DNA of 64,000 nt from Pseudooceanicola marinus. GTDB lineage: Bacteria > Pseudomonadota > Alphaproteobacteria > Rhodobacterales > Rhodobacteraceae. Both the position numbers and the translations under genes were made by a program. The stretch is taken from assembly GCF_020177265.1 (NCBI RefSeq), contig NZ_JAIVMC010000009.1, forward strand, positions 1 through 64,000, in the 5' to 3' direction. Positions 44,533-57,065 of this stretch are shown here, piece after piece (position 1 is the first letter of the stretch; every line of letters begins with the position of its first letter). The notes under the pieces are model-generated. The model was not told the origin of the DNA and ran no database searches. It saw only the letters and a list, made by a program, of their open reading frames with translations.

Positions 44533-46624
44533 AAAGGAACTGCGCGGCCGGCCGCTGGAGGATCTGACCTGGCATACGCTGGAGGGGATCGACATCCAGC
44601 CGCTCTACACGGCCGAGGACGTGAAGGATCTGCCGCACCTGGACACGATGCCGGGGGAGGCGCCGTTCACCCGCGGCGTGCGGTCGACCATGTATGCCGG
44701 GCGCCCCTGGACGATCCGGCAATATGCGGGCTTCTCCACGGCGGAGGAATCCAATGCCTTCTACCGCCGCAACCTGGCCGCCGGGCAGCAGGGCGTCTCG
44801 GTCGCCTTCGACCTGGCCACGCACCGCGGCTATGACAGCGACCACCCCCGCGTGGTGGGCGACGTCGGCAAGGCCGGTGTCGCCATCGACAGCGTGGAGG
44901 ACATGAAGGTCCTCTTCGACGGCATCCCGCTGGAGCAGGTGTCGGTGTCCATGACGATGAACGGCGCGGTGATCCCGATCCTGGCCAATTACATCGTCGC
45001 GGGCGAGGAGCAGGGCGTCGACCGCGCGCAACTTTCGGGGACCATCCAGAACGACATCCTGAAGGAGTTCATGGTCCGCAACACCTACATCTATCCGCCC
45101 GAACCCTCGATGCGGATCATCTCGGACATCATCGAGTACACCTCGAACGAGATGCCCAAGTTCAATTCGATCTCGATCTCCGGCTACCACATGCAGGAGG
45201 CCGGGGCGAACCTGGTGCAGGAGCTGGCCTATACCCTGGCCGATGGCCGGGAATACGTGAAGGCGGCGATCGAGGCCGGGATGGACGTGGACAAGTTCGC
45301 GGGCCGGCTGTCCTTCTTCTTTGCCATCGGCATGAACTTCTTCATGGAGATCGCCAAGCTGCGCGCCGCGCGCACCCTGTGGTATCGCGTGATGGAGGAG
45401 TTCGGGGCGAAGAACGACCGGTCCAAGATGCTGCGGACGCACTGCCAGACCTCCGGCGTGTCGCTGCAGGAACAGGACCCCTACAACAACGTCATCCGCA
45501 CGGCCTACGAGGCGATGTCGGCGGTCCTGGGCGGCACCCAGTCGCTGCACACCAACGCCCTGGACGAGGCGATCGCCCTGCCCACCGATTTCTCCGCCCG
45601 GATCGCCCGCAACACCCAGCTGGTGCTGCAGGAGGAAACCGGGGTGACCAAGGTCGTCGATCCCCTGGCGGGCTCCTATTACATTGAAAGCCTGACCGAG
45701 GAGCTGATCGAGAAGGCCTGGGCCCTGATGCAGGAGGTCGAGGAGATGGGCGGCATGACCAAGGCAGTGGCCTCCGGCATGCCCAAGCTGCGCATCGAGG
45801 AAAGCGCGGCACGGCGCCAGGCCGACATCGACCGCGGCAAGGAGGTGATCGTCGGGGTCAACAAGTACCGCAAGGACAAGGAAGACCCGATCGACATCCT
45901 GGACGTCGACAACGTCAAGGTGCGCGACAGCCAGATCGCCGCGCTGCAACGCATCCGCGAAAGCCGCGACGAGGCCGCCTGCACCGCCGCGCTGGATGAG
46001 CTGACGCGGCGCGCGAAGGAGGGCGGCAACCTGCTGGAAGCCGCCGTCGAGGCCGCCCGCGCCAGGGCCACTGTGGGAGAGATCAGCATGGCGATGGAGA
46101 AGGAGTTCGGCCGCCACCAGGCGGAGGTGAAGACGCTGGCGGGGGTCTACGGCGCCGCCTACGAGGGCGACGAGGGCTTTGCCGCGATCCAGAAATCGGT
46201 CGAGGCCTTCGCCGAGGAGGAGGGCCGTCGGCCCCGGATGCTGGTGGTGAAGATGGGCCAGGATGGTCACGACCGCGGCGCCAAGGTGATCGCCACGGCC
46301 TTTGCGGACATCGGCTTCGACGTTGACGTGGGCCCGCTGTTCCAGACGCCGGAAGAGGCGGCGCAGGATGCCATCGACAACGACGTGCACGTGGTCGGCA
46401 TCAGCTCCCAAGCGGCGGGGCACAAGACGCTGGCGCCGCAGCTGATCCAGGCGCTGAAGGACAAGGATGCGGGCGATATCATCGTGATCTGCGGTGGCGT
46501 GATTCCGCAGCAGGATTACGACTTCCTGAAGAATGCCGGCGTCGCCGCGATCTTCGGCCCGGGCACCAATATCCCCTCTGCCGCTCAGGACATCCTGCAG
46601 CTGATCCGCGCCGCCCGGGGCTGA
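44495..46624 (+). CDS. scpA: Methylmalonyl-CoA mutase
   Basis: A 709-residue adenosylcobalamin-dependent mutase. It converts (R)-methylmalonyl-CoA to succinyl-CoA, finishing propionate assimilation. The N-terminal TIM barrel binds the CoA ester ([20 protein letters not shown]); the C-terminal cobalamin domain has the base-off motif DGHDRG. It is a single-chain enzyme. It overlaps the sulfotransferase-like gene and follows pccA by 1.16 kb. An epimerase gene is not in the window. A short hairpin at 46662-46684 without a T-run lies after the stop. Confidence 0.96.
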   Translation: MTSKKDAWAERAEKELRGRPLEDLTWHTLEGIDIQPLYTAEDVKDLPHLDTMPGEAPFTRGVRSTMYAGRPWTIRQYAGFSTAEESNAFYRRNLAAGQQGVSVAFDLATHRGYDSDHPRVVGDVGKAGVAIDSVEDMKVLFDGIPLEQVSVSMTMNGAVIPILANYIVAGEEQGVDRAQLSGTIQNDILKEFMVRNTYIYPPEPSMRIISDIIEYTSNEMPKFNSISISGYHMQEAGANLVQELAYTLADGREYVKAAIEAGMDVDKFAGRLSFFFAIGMNFFMEIAKLRAARTLWYRVMEEFGAKNDRSKMLRTHCQTSGVSLQEQDPYNNVIRTAYEAMSAVLGGTQSLHTNALDEAIALPTDFSARIARNTQLVLQEETGVTKVVDPLAGSYYIESLTEELIEKAWALMQEVEEMGGMTKAVASGMPKLRIEESAARRQADIDRGKEVIVGVNKYRKDKEDPIDILDVDNVKVRDSQIAALQRIRESRDEAACTAALDELTRRAKEGGNLLEAAVEAARARATVGEISMAMEKEFGRHQAEVKTLAGVYGAAYEGDEGFAAIQKSVEAFAEEEGRRPRMLVVKMGQDGHDRGAKVIATAFADIGFDVDVGPLFQTPEEAAQDAIDNDVHVVGISSQAAGHKTLAPQLIQALKDKDAGDIIVICGGVIPQQDYDFLKNAGVAAIFGPGTNIPSAAQDILQLIRAARG

Positions 46625-46727
46625 GGCCCGGCGTCATGCCGCGCGGTTGTGAAAAGACGGTGACGGGCCTTGATCGGGCCCGTCGCCGCACCATCCTTGG
46701 GGCAACTGTTTCCAAGGAGAGATTTCC

Positions 46728-47267
46728 ATGACCCGCATCCTCGGCATTTCCGGCTCGCTGCGCCGCGCCTCCTTCAACGCCGGCCTGCTGCGCGCAGCCG
46801 CCGAGCTGGCGCCTGAGGGCACTGAGGTGGATGTGCAGGGCATTCACGGCGTGCCTCTTTACGATGCCGACCTGGAGGCCGAGGGCACGCCGCAGCCCGT
46901 TCTGGATCTGCGCGCGGCGCTGGAGGCAGCGGATGCGCTGCTGCTGGTCACACCCGAATACAACAATGGCATCCCCGGCCCCTTCAAGAACGCCATCGAC
47001 TGGATGGCCTCTGGCCCCGGTGCCGATCTCTTCAAGGGCAAGTGGGTTGCCCTGATGGGCGCCTCGCCCATGGCGACGGGGGCGATCATGGCGCAGAACC
47101 ACTGGCTGCCGGTGCTGCGCACCCTGGGCACCCAACCCTGGTTCGAGGGGCGCCTGATGGTTGGCCGTGCGAAGGACAAGTTCGACGACAAGGGTCAGCT
47201 GACCGACGAGGATACGCGCCGCCGCGTCGGCGATTTCATGGCCGGCTTCGCCGCCGCCCTCGACTGA
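46728..47267 (+). CDS. NAD(P)H-dependent FMN reductase
   Basis: A 179-residue flavodoxin-fold quinone/FMN reductase of the ChrR/SsuE/azoreductase type. Seen: FMN phosphate loop GISGSLRRASFNAGLLRAA and the TPEYNNGIPGPFKNAIDW motif that holds the isoalloxazine ring. Likely reduces quinones, chromate or other electron acceptors with NAD(P)H. It is separate from the mutase (103-nt gap with a hairpin) and preceded by AAGGAGAG. Confidence 0.92.
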   Translation: MTRILGISGSLRRASFNAGLLRAAAELAPEGTEVDVQGIHGVPLYDADLEAEGTPQPVLDLRAALEAADALLLVTPEYNNGIPGPFKNAIDWMASGPGADLFKGKWVALMGASPMATGAIMAQNHWLPVLRTLGTQPWFEGRLMVGRAKDKFDDKGQLTDEDTRRRVGDFMAGFAAALD

Positions 47268-47282
47268 TCGTTGGCAGGCCGG

Positions 47283-47732
47283 TCAGCTCCGGGGCAGGGC
47301 GCTTGCCTGGGGCCCCGGCGCCCAGCCTTCGGGCGCCAGCTCCCACCCGTCGAAGGTGAAGGCGGGGGAGACCACGCAGGACACCAGCACCCAGCCCTGG
47401 TCGGCAAAGGCCGCCTGCCAGGCGTGACGCGGGATGAAATGGCTGGGCCGCTGGCCCCGGCTCACGTCGATCCCCAGCCAGCTGTCCACCGGCCTGTCGT
47501 GATCGCCCGCCGCAACCGAACAGCGCAGCGGATGGCCCGCGTGCCAGTACCAGGTCTCGTCGCAGTCGATCCGGTGCCAGTGGCAGCTCTGCCCCTCATC
47601 CAGCAGATAGTAGATCGCCGAGATGCCGGGCCGCCCGTCGCCCCAGTCCGGCTGCCATGTGTCGCTGTGCCATCCGCCCTCGGGATGGGGTGTCAGCCCC
47701 AGCGTCTCGATCAGCTCTGCCGCGGTGGTCAT
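47283..47732 (-). CDS. Cupin DUF985-family protein
   Basis: A 149-residue cupin of the DUF985 family. LTPHPEGGWHSDTW at the start and HWHRIDCDETWYWHAG carry the histidines and acids of the metal-binding beta-barrel. Function unknown; some relatives are sugar-binding or epimerase-like. The ATG at 47732 follows AGAAGGAGAGCAGG. It converges on the FMN reductase gene (15-nt gap between stops) and is divergent from the GNAT gene. Confidence 0.88.
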   Translation of the reverse strand: MTTAAELIETLGLTPHPEGGWHSDTWQPDWGDGRPGISAIYYLLDEGQSCHWHRIDCDETWYWHAGHPLRCSVAAGDHDRPVDSWLGIDVSRGQRPSHFIPRHAWQAAFADQGWVLVSCVVSPAFTFDGWELAPEGWAPGPQASALPRS

Positions 47733-47940
47733 CCTGCTCTCCTTCTGCCGGCCCGGGCCGAGTAACGCCATTCGCGGCGGCGAAGGCCAGAGGGCAGGGC
47801 GTGATCCGCGATCCGGGTTCGCGCAGGTGATCAGCGCGCAGGCACTGCCCCCGCCATGGTGCGGCCCTGCGGGGGGCGGCCCCTTGCCTTCCCCGGCCGC
47901 GCGCGGGACAACTCCGCCACGACCTGTCCGGAGCTCTCCC

Positions 47941-48435
47941 ATGTCCCTCACCATTCGCCCTGTCGAACCGCGCGACCACGCCGCGCTGGCCGAGATATTC
48001 AGCCACTACGTGCGCCACACCACCGTCTCTCTCAGCGCGGTGGAAAAGGACGCCGCCGCAATGGGCGGCTATTTCGAGGGCCGCGCCGCCCTTGGCCGGG
48101 GCAGCTTCGTCGCCGAGGAGGGGGGCGTGGTGCTGGGCTATGCCACCTATGATCAGTTCCGGCCCAACGACGGTTACCGCCACACGATGGAACACACGAT
48201 CATGCTGACCGCGGCGGCGGCGGGCCGCGGCGCCGGGCGGGCCCTGATGCAGGCGCTGGAGGATCACGCCCGTGCCGCCGGCCAGCACGTCCTGGTGGGG
48301 GCGATCACCGCCGACAACGCCGCCAGCATCGCCTTCCACGAGGCCATGGGATTCGAGATCACCGGCCGCATGCCCCAGGTGGGCCGCAAGTTCGACCAGT
48401 GGCACGACCTGGTGCTGATGCAGAAGATCCTCTGA
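47941..48435 (+). CDS. GNAT N-acetyltransferase, PAT/MnaT-like
   Basis: A 164-residue GNAT acetyltransferase. The acetyl-CoA loop is AAAAGRGAGRALMQAL, and VGAITADNAASIAFHEAMGFEITGRM matches the phosphinothricin/methionine sulfone acetyltransferase group, which acetylates amino-group-containing small molecules. The exact substrate is unknown. It stands alone. Confidence 0.88.
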   Translation: MSLTIRPVEPRDHAALAEIFSHYVRHTTVSLSAVEKDAAAMGGYFEGRAALGRGSFVAEEGGVVLGYATYDQFRPNDGYRHTMEHTIMLTAAAAGRGAGRALMQALEDHARAAGQHVLVGAITADNAASIAFHEAMGFEITGRMPQVGRKFDQWHDLVLMQKIL

Positions 48436-48555
48436 GCTCTTGTTCCTGGAGGCGGACCGACCAAAGGGGGCGCGACGGAACGCCCCGCTGTAACACCCTT
48501 CAAATCCCCGCGGGGCCTCGGGACAATCGGGGCGAAGCAGGCTAGGATCGCGTCC

Positions 48556-49242
48556 ATGTCCATCTGGTCCCGCATAATGGAGGCGCTGCAGGCGCTGGCA
48601 AAGGGCGAAGCGCTGTCGGCGGTCTTCGATCGCCTGCGCACGCCCCCCGAACGCTCCGTCGCCTTCACCATCGCCGTCATCGCCCTTGGCGCCAAGATGG
48701 CCAAGGCCGATGGCCTGGTGACCCGCAACGAGGTCACGGCCTTCCGCGAGGTCTTCCGCATCCCGCCCGAGGATGAGGCCGGCGCCGCGCGGGTCTTCAA
48801 CATGGCGCGCCAGGACGTGGCGGGGTTCGAGGATTACGCCGCCCGCATCGCCCGCATGTTCGGCCCCGAAAGCCCTGTGCTTTGCGATCTGATGGAGGGC
48901 CTCTTTGCCATTGCCGTGGCCGATGGCGAATACCATGAGGCCGAGGATGCCTTCCTGAAACGCGTGGCCGAAATCTTCGGCCTCGGCGAGGGGCAGTTCC
49001 GCCGTGCCCGATCGCGTTTCGTGCCCGATGCCCGGCCCGATCCCTTCGCCGTGCTGGGCCTGCCGCCCGATGCCAGCATCGAACAGGCCCGCGCCGCCTG
49101 GCGCGAGGCGGTGCGCGAAAGCCACCCCGACCGGATGCTGGCGCGCGGCGTGCCCGAAGAGGCGGTGAAGATGGCGGAAAAGCGGATGATCGACATCAAC
49201 GCCGCCTGGGAGGAGATCCAGGCGCGGGATACGGCCCACTGA
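48556..49242 (+). CDS. DjlA-like protein (TerB plus J domain)
   Basis: A 228-residue cytoplasmic co-chaperone. Residues 35-145 form a TerB-like helical domain (FTIAVIALGAKMAKADGLVTRNEV, then IAVADGEYHEAEDAFL), and residues 160-225 a J domain with the HPD motif (ESHPDRML) needed to stimulate DnaK. The membrane anchor of classical DjlA is absent. It is followed on the same strand by a secreted-protein gene after 55 nt. Confidence 0.9.
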   Translation: MSIWSRIMEALQALAKGEALSAVFDRLRTPPERSVAFTIAVIALGAKMAKADGLVTRNEVTAFREVFRIPPEDEAGAARVFNMARQDVAGFEDYAARIARMFGPESPVLCDLMEGLFAIAVADGEYHEAEDAFLKRVAEIFGLGEGQFRRARSRFVPDARPDPFAVLGLPPDASIEQARAAWREAVRESHPDRMLARGVPEEAVKMAEKRMIDINAAWEEIQARDTAH

Positions 49243-49297
49243 GCGCCGCGCCGCAGGCGGTCTTTGAGATGTCACGCGGCTGCCCTATATCTGGGGT

Positions 49298-49720
49298 ATG
49301 AAACAGACGCTGCTTGCCCCGCTGATCTGCCTGTCTCTGGCTGCCCCCCTGCCGCTGATCGCCCAGGAGGCGCCGCCCGGGTCGCAATCCGACGACTCGG
49401 CGACCGAGGAGGGCGGCGATAACGGCGCCTTGATGCGCGAGGGCCTGCGACTGCTGATGGAAGGGCTCTCCGGCGGCCTCGACGACACGCTGGACGACAT
49501 GGGCGAGGCGGCCGAGGAGGCCGCGCCGAAGATCCGCGATTTCGTGATGCGCATGGGGCCTGCCATGGCAGATGCCCTGTCGAAGGTGGGCGACCTGGCG
49601 AACTACGAGGCGCCTACGGTGCTGCCCAATGGCGACATCCTGATCAAGCGCCGCGACGATGCCCCCCGCTACGCCCCGCCGGTGCCCGGCGAAAACCCCG
49701 ACGGCTCCATCGACCTCTGA
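49298..49720 (+). CDS. Secreted acidic hypothetical protein
   Basis: A 140-residue exported protein. Residues 1-22 are a signal peptide (LLAPLICLSLAAPLPLIAQ). The mature part is acidic with a GDNGALMREGLRLLMEGL helix and an Asp/Glu stretch, then a short Pro-rich tail. Rhodobacterales relatives have sometimes been labelled AAA ATPases, but no Walker motifs are present, so that label would be wrong. Function unknown. Confidence 0.72.
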   Translation: MKQTLLAPLICLSLAAPLPLIAQEAPPGSQSDDSATEEGGDNGALMREGLRLLMEGLSGGLDDTLDDMGEAAEEAAPKIRDFVMRMGPAMADALSKVGDLANYEAPTVLPNGDILIKRRDDAPRYAPPVPGENPDGSIDL

Positions 49721-49792
49721 TCCAGCGCGCCGCGTCGGTCCCCGATCCATCGGTCAAGTCCGGTGGCGACGGGGCCGACAGCCCTCAGCCTC

Positions 49793-51346
49793 TCAGCTCC
49801 GCGTCGGGCCCAGCTTCAGAGACACCTCGGCCTTCAGCGAGGAGGCCAGAGAGCGGAAGCGCGCCTCGGCCACCTCCCCGAACAACGGCCAATGGGCCTC
49901 GGCCATCTTCAGCTCCAGCACCTTCTTCTTCGGGAACCAGCGCAGCTCGCCGATCTCTCCGTCCCGCTCAGGCCAGAGCATGGCACCGAAACGCATGGCC
50001 TTGCCCAGGATCTCGGCTTGCTGCTGTTCCTCTTCCGTCAGCAGGTCGTACAGCTCTTCGAAGGCCGTGCCCTCGCGCCGGTTGCGGTAGCGGTGCAGCA
50101 GCGCCAGGCCCAGGAAGACCCGCTCGGCATGCTTAAGCCCGCCGAGGTTCGCGCGGGTGGCATTGTCGAAACAGACCTCGGCGCGGTAGTCGGGATGGGC
50201 GCGCCAGGTCACGTCGTGCAGCAGGCAGGCGGCCTTTACCAGGCGCAGCCGCTCGGGCTTGGCGGATTTGAACAGCGGCTGGATGAAGGTGTAGAGCGTG
50301 CGGCCAAAGCCCGGCAGGCGCGCGTCCTTCTGTTCCGCGAAGCGGCAGCTTTCGATCAGTGGATCGCGGTCGCGCAGGTGCTGCGGCATCTGTTCATACA
50401 GCAGCCCCTCGCGAATCCCGTAGGACGACACCGCAATGTCATGCGGCTTGTAGCGTTTCACCAGCTCCAACAGCACTTCCGAGGCCATGGGCACCAGCCC
50501 CATGCGGGTGGAGGACAGGGAACAGCGCTTGCGCAGCGCCTCCGGGTCCTGCTTGGCGATCCAGGCCACGGTGTCGCGCACCGTCTTTGCGGTCATGCGG
50601 TATTCGTGCAGCACGTGCAGCGGATAGCCGCGCCGTTCCATGTCGATCCGCGCGATGGCCCGCCAGGACCCGCCCACCAGGAACAGGCGGTTGCGGTCGG
50701 CGGGGATCGTCTCGGTCAGCGTGTCGATCTCGGCCTTGATGTAGGCGCGGCGCCCCTTCTTGCCGCCCTTCACATCGGCCAGCTTCAGCGGACCCAGGGG
50801 CGAGGTCTCGCGGTCGCCGACGCGCCCGTCGTTGATCCGCGCCAGTTCCATCGACGATCCGCCGATGTCGCAGACGAGGCCATAGGAGCCGGGCCAGCCC
50901 AGCAACACGCCCTGCGCCGACAGCCGCGCCTCTTCCTGGCCGTCGATGACATGCAGGCGGATGCCGGTCTGGCGTTCCACCTGGGCGGCGAAATCGGGTC
51001 CGTCCTCGGCGTCGCGGACGGCCGCCGTCGCCACGGCCGACAGCGGCGTGGCATCCATGCCCTGCGCCAGCAGCTGGAAGCGATGGATCGCCGCCAGCGC
51101 GCGCTTGCGCCCCTCGGGGTTCAGCCGCCCCGTCTCGGACAGGCCGGCGCCCAGGCCGCACATGATCTTTTCGTTGTAGAAGTAGGCCGGGCTGCGCGCC
51201 GCGCCGTCGAACACCACGAGGCGGACAGAGTTCGAGCCGACGTCGACCACGCCGACCCGGCTGAGCGCGCGCGCCTCCGGGTTGTCGAAAAGCGGGCGCC
51301 CGAAGGGCCCCCAGTCGGAAACGCTTGGCTGGTTATCCCCATCCAT
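49793..51346 (-). CDS. ppx: Exopolyphosphatase / Ppx-GppA phosphatase
   Basis: A 517-residue Ppx/GppA phosphatase. It removes terminal phosphate from polyphosphate (or pppGpp). Seen: N-terminal VGVVDVGSNSVRLVVFD, CDIGGSSMELAR and VGGSWRAIARID of the ASKHA fold, and a C-terminal HD-like helical region. The ATG at 51346 (MDGDNQ) is preferred; an earlier start would overlap ppk. It lies 56 nt after ppk on the same strand, so synthesis and breakdown of polyphosphate are co-encoded. Confidence 0.92.
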   Translation of the reverse strand: MDGDNQPSVSDWGPFGRPLFDNPEARALSRVGVVDVGSNSVRLVVFDGAARSPAYFYNEKIMCGLGAGLSETGRLNPEGRKRALAAIHRFQLLAQGMDATPLSAVATAAVRDAEDGPDFAAQVERQTGIRLHVIDGQEEARLSAQGVLLGWPGSYGLVCDIGGSSMELARINDGRVGDRETSPLGPLKLADVKGGKKGRRAYIKAEIDTLTETIPADRNRLFLVGGSWRAIARIDMERRGYPLHVLHEYRMTAKTVRDTVAWIAKQDPEALRKRCSLSSTRMGLVPMASEVLLELVKRYKPHDIAVSSYGIREGLLYEQMPQHLRDRDPLIESCRFAEQKDARLPGFGRTLYTFIQPLFKSAKPERLRLVKAACLLHDVTWRAHPDYRAEVCFDNATRANLGGLKHAERVFLGLALLHRYRNRREGTAFEELYDLLTEEEQQQAEILGKAMRFGAMLWPERDGEIGELRWFPKKKVLELKMAEAHWPLFGEVAEARFRSLASSLKAEVSLKLGPTRS

Positions 51347-51402
51347 CACTGGCGGACTCCCGGGTATTTCTGGTCTGTTATGCGCAAAGCTGCGGGCCCG
51401 GG

Positions 51403-53583
<2,181 letters not shown>

Positions 53584-53609
53584 GGCACCTGCATCGGGTA
53601 CAAATGTAA

Positions 53610-53638
53610 CGATTTTTCGCGGGTCGCGGGAAAAATCG
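53610..53638 (-). promoter_or_regulatory. Inverted repeat between hdaA and ppk
   Basis: CGATTTTTC (53610-53618) and GAAAAATCG (53630-53638) are reverse complements, with GCG/CGC extending the stem. It lies 17 nt after the hdaA stop and 27 nt before the ppk ATG. It may be a leader hairpin, operator or weak terminator; the T-rich bases are in the stem rather than after it. Confidence 0.45.
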
Positions 53639-53654
53639 GGTCTCCTGCCACAGT

Positions 53655-54353
53655 CTAGGCGCGATCGGTCGCCTCCGCCAGACGCTCCAGTACGCGGGCG
53701 GCCATGGCGCGCGTGACCGGGCGCTGCTCGGCCAGGGATTGCGCATCCAGCGCGGCGGCGATGCGTTGCGCGGCGGTGAAGGAGCGTTCGATGCGGCGCA
53801 GCAGGTAGGGGATGACGTCGGGGTGGGGGATCACCTGACGGTCGGCAAAGAACTTGCCCAGCAAGGCGCCCAGAAGCGCATCATCGGGGGCGGCCAGGGT
53901 CACCGCCGGGCAGGCCTGCATGCGGCTGGCCAGGTCGGGGATGACCAGCGGCCAGCGGGCGGGGGCCGTGTCGGCGGTCACCAGCAGGGTGTTGCCCTCG
54001 GCCAGAACGAGGTTGTGCAGGTGAAAGAGCGCCTCCTCCGCCGCCCGGTCCCCGGCGATCTTCGGCACGTCCTCCACGGCGACGGACCCGCGGGCCAGGG
54101 CGGGCACGTCCGCCCGGGGCAGGTCAGCAGCATTCAGCAGCGTGGCCTCGGCCCGGGTCGCCCAGATATGGGTCAGATGGGTCTTGCCTGATCCGCGCGG
54201 CCCGATCAGGGCCATCTTCCGCGCGCTCCAGCCCTCGGGCCAGCTTTCCAGCATGGCAAAGGCCATCTGGTTGGGGCTGCCCAGGATGAAATCCTCGCGG
54301 CTCATCCGGCCTGGCGGGATTCGCAGGTCCAGCGGCTTCTGGTGATCGGTCAT
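53655..54353 (-). CDS. hdaA: DnaA-related regulatory protein HdaA
   Basis: A 232-residue DnaA-like AAA+ protein without the DnaA C-terminal DNA-binding domain. Such Hda/HdaA proteins, with the clamp, turn off DnaA after initiation. Seen: Walker [11 protein letters not shown] (about 50-59) and the lid region ending with [19 protein letters not shown] clamp-binding motif near the N-terminus is not obvious (LDLRIPPG is the best candidate). It follows the AI-2E-type permease by 3 nt and precedes ppk by 71 nt. Confidence 0.85.
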   Translation of the reverse strand: MTDHQKPLDLRIPPGRMSREDFILGSPNQMAFAMLESWPEGWSARKMALIGPRGSGKTHLTHIWATRAEATLLNAADLPRADVPALARGSVAVEDVPKIAGDRAAEEALFHLHNLVLAEGNTLLVTADTAPARWPLVIPDLASRMQACPAVTLAAPDDALLGALLGKFFADRQVIPHPDVIPYLLRRIERSFTAAQRIAAALDAQSLAEQRPVTRAMAARVLERLAEATDRA

Positions 54354-54356
54354 CGC

Positions 54357-55454
54357 TCAGTCCTGCGTGGTGTCGCGGACCGGCGCCGTGTCCCAGGGGT
54401 CTTCGTTGACGCCTCTGTACAGCTTGCTCTGCTTGTATTGGCCGACGACGAAACGGGCGATGACGCCGATGGCCGCGGCCAGAGGCACGGCGGCCAGCAT
54501 GCCGACGAAACCGAAGAGAGAGCCGAAGACGGACAGCGCGAAGATCAGCCATACGGGGTGCAGCCCGACGGAAGACCCCACCAGTTTCGGCGTCAGGAAA
54601 TTGCCCTCGATCACCTGGCCCAGCACGAAGATGCCGGTGACCAGCCCGATGGACAGCCAGTCGCCCCAGAACTGGAACAGAGCCAGCCCGATGGCCAGGA
54701 CACCGCCGGTTAGCGCACCCACGTAGGGGATGAAGGTCAGCAGCCCCGCCACGACCCCGATCACCAGGCCGAAGTTCAGCCCCGCGAGCATCAGCGCCCC
54801 GGCGTAGTAGGTGCCCAGGATCAGGCAGACCGACCCCATGCCGCGGATGAACCCGGCCATCGACCGGTCGATGTCGCGGGCCAGGCCGCGGATCGTGTCG
54901 GCATGTTCACGCGGCAGCAGGCTGTCGACCTCGGCCACCATGTTGTCCCAGTCGTAGAGCAGGTAGAAGGCCACCACCGGCACGATCACGAAGAGCGTCA
55001 CGATGGAGATCAGCGAGCCCACGGAGCTGAGCGCGGTGTTCAGCAGCTCGCCGCCCTTCGACTGGATCGTCTCGCCCACGGCCGACAGCGACTGGCGCAG
55101 GACGGAGCCTTCCTCGGTCAGGTCGGGAAAGCGTTCGGTCAGGAACCGTTGCAGGTTCTGGAACAGCTGCGGCGCCGTGTCGAACAGGTCCAGCGCCTGG
55201 TTGATCGCCACCGGCAGCACCAGCAGGGCGCCCAGGATGAAGATCAGCAATGCGCCCAGGGTGATGATCGCGGTGGCCGCCGCGCGCGAGGTGCCCCAGC
55301 TTTCCAGCCGGTCGGCGACAGGATCAAGGAAATAGGCAATGGCCATGCCCAGCAGGAAGGGCATGATGACATCCCCCAGCCACCACATGGCCAGGAGGAA
55401 CACCGCTGCGGCGACGCCCCAGTACTTCATCTGTTTGCGCACGGGCAGGGCCAA
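54357..55454 (-). CDS. AI-2E/PerM-family permease
   Basis: A 365-residue inner-membrane protein of the AI-2 exporter/PerM family with about eight hydrophobic segments in the usual arrangement: two at the start (VAAAVFLLAMWWLGDVIMPFLLG), a long soluble loop around residues 90-145, then the remainder with PYVGALTGGVLAIGLALFQF. Family members export small molecules or sodium; the substrate here is unknown. It is the first gene of a unit with hdaA. Confidence 0.9.
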   Translation of the reverse strand: MALPVRKQMKYWGVAAAVFLLAMWWLGDVIMPFLLGMAIAYFLDPVADRLESWGTSRAAATAIITLGALLIFILGALLVLPVAINQALDLFDTAPQLFQNLQRFLTERFPDLTEEGSVLRQSLSAVGETIQSKGGELLNTALSSVGSLISIVTLFVIVPVVAFYLLYDWDNMVAEVDSLLPREHADTIRGLARDIDRSMAGFIRGMGSVCLILGTYYAGALMLAGLNFGLVIGVVAGLLTFIPYVGALTGGVLAIGLALFQFWGDWLSIGLVTGIFVLGQVIEGNFLTPKLVGSSVGLHPVWLIFALSVFGSLFGFVGMLAAVPLAAAIGVIARFVVGQYKQSKLYRGVNEDPWDTAPVRDTTQD

Positions 55455-55610
55455 GGTCTTCCTCCGGGTGGGTCACGCCCTTATCTCACCCTGCAGGGGG
55501 TATTTTTCAAGCACTGATCGGCCCGATCGACCGCCGATCGGCGGGATAGGGCATTGCCCGGGCGGACGGCATTCAATACACCATGGCGCGACCCAACCAG
55601 AGAGGCCACA

Positions 55611-56948
55611 ATGCGTCTGTCCCGCTATTTCCTGCCCGTTCTGAAGGAGACTCCCGCCGAGGCGCAGATCGCCAGCCACCGCCTGATGCTGCGGGCCGGC
55701 ATGATCAAGCAGGCCAGCGCGGGCATCTACTACTGGCTCCCCATGGGCTTCAAGATCCTGCGCAAGCTGGAGAATATCGTCCACGAGGAACAGCAGAAGG
55801 CCGGGCACATCCCGCTGCAGATGCCGACGCTGCAATCGGCCGACCTGTGGAAGGAATCGGGGCGTTACGATGCCTACGGCCCCGAGATGCTGCGCATCCG
55901 CGACCGTCAGGACCGCGACATGCTCTATGGTCCGACCAACGAGGAAGCGATCACCGACATCTTCCGCAGCTACGTCCGCTCCTACAAGGATCTGCCGCTG
56001 ACGCTGTACCAGATCCAGTGGAAGTTCCGCGACGAGATCCGCCCGCGCTTCGGCGTGATGCGGGGCCGCGAATTCTACATGAAGGATGGCTACAACTTCG
56101 ACCTGACCAAGGAAGATGCGCTGCACGCCTACAACCGCCACCTGGTCAGCTACCTGCGCACCTATGAACGCATGGGCCTGCAGGCGATCCCGATGCGCGC
56201 CGATAGTGGCCCGATCGGCGGCGAGAACACGCACGAGTTCCTGGTACTGGCGGAAACGGGCGAGTCGGAGGTCTTCTACGACAGCGAGATCACCGAGCTG
56301 ACTTTCGGCGACCGCCAGATCGACTACGATTCGCATGAACAGTGCGAGGCGGTGATGCAGGAATTCACCTCCCGCTATGCCCGCACCGACGAGACCCATG
56401 ACGAGGCGGTCTTCGCCGAGGTCCCCGAGGATCGCCGCCGCGTGGCGCGCGGCATCGAGGTCGGCCAGATCTTCTACTTCGGCACCAAGTATTCCGAGGC
56501 CATGGGCGCCACGGTGCAGGGTCCCGATGGCAAGCAGGTGCCGGTGCACATGGGCTCCCACGGGATCGGCGTCAGCCGCCTGATCGGTGCGATCATCGAG
56601 GCCAACCACGACGACAAGGGCATCATCTGGCCCGAGGGCGTCACGCCCTTCCACGTTGGCATCGTCAACCTGAAGACCGGCGATGCGGAGGCCGACGCGG
56701 CCTGCGATAGCCTCTACAAGGCCCTTGAAGCCAAGGGGCTGGAGCCGCTCTACGATGACCGCGACGAACGCGCCGGCGGCAAGTTCGCCACCATGGACCT
56801 GATCGGCCTGCCCTGGCGGATCACCGTCGGCCCGCGCGGGCTGAAGAACGGTGTGGTCGAGGTCACCTCGCGCCGCACCGGCGAAAGCGAGGAAATGGCG
56901 CCCGAGGCGGCCATCGAGAAGATCGCCGGAATCTACGCCGGGCTGTAG
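55611..56948 (+). CDS. proS: Prolyl-tRNA synthetase
   Basis: A 446-residue class II aminoacyl-tRNA synthetase that charges tRNA-Pro. It is the short alphaproteobacterial type without the editing insert of E. coli ProS. Motif 2 is [21 protein letters not shown], motif 3 [10 protein letters not shown], and the C-terminal anticodon domain follows. The ATG at 55611 ([18 protein letters not shown]) matches the family start; earlier frame starts do not. It is monocistronic, followed by a 3'-end repeat 12 nt after the stop. Confidence 0.97.
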   Translation: MRLSRYFLPVLKETPAEAQIASHRLMLRAGMIKQASAGIYYWLPMGFKILRKLENIVHEEQQKAGHIPLQMPTLQSADLWKESGRYDAYGPEMLRIRDRQDRDMLYGPTNEEAITDIFRSYVRSYKDLPLTLYQIQWKFRDEIRPRFGVMRGREFYMKDGYNFDLTKEDALHAYNRHLVSYLRTYERMGLQAIPMRADSGPIGGENTHEFLVLAETGESEVFYDSEITELTFGDRQIDYDSHEQCEAVMQEFTSRYARTDETHDEAVFAEVPEDRRRVARGIEVGQIFYFGTKYSEAMGATVQGPDGKQVPVHMGSHGIGVSRLIGAIIEANHDDKGIIWPEGVTPFHVGIVNLKTGDAEADAACDSLYKALEAKGLEPLYDDRDERAGGKFATMDLIGLPWRITVGPRGLKNGVVEVTSRRTGESEEMAPEAAIEKIAGIYAGL

Positions 56949-56960
56949 GGCTGGCCTGGC

Positions 56961-56991
56961 GCCGGAGTATTTCCGGCTATCGGATGGGAGG
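56961..56991 (+). repeat. 3'-end repeat, copy C (after proS)
   Basis: GCCGGAGTATTTCCGGCTAT then CGGATGGGAGG, only 12 nt after the proS stop and in its sense direction. It matches copy D (after rimM, opposite strand) at 26 or more positions, and the others at the shared core. Confidence 0.7.
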
Positions 56992-57065
56992 GGCGGCGCC
57001 GTAAGGGGCCGCCCCTTCGTGCTTGAGGACGGACGTGACGGTCGCCGCCGGTCCCGGAACCGGCC

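Noticed and set aside
44474-46423. A 649-codon open frame antisense to methylmalonyl-CoA mutase
   Set aside because: Shadow of the real gene; composition is typical of antisense frames at high GC.
46662-46684. A hairpin after the mutase gene as a terminator
   Set aside because: The stem is perfect (GACGGGCC/GGCCCGTC) but lacks a T-run; it is noted under the mutase only.
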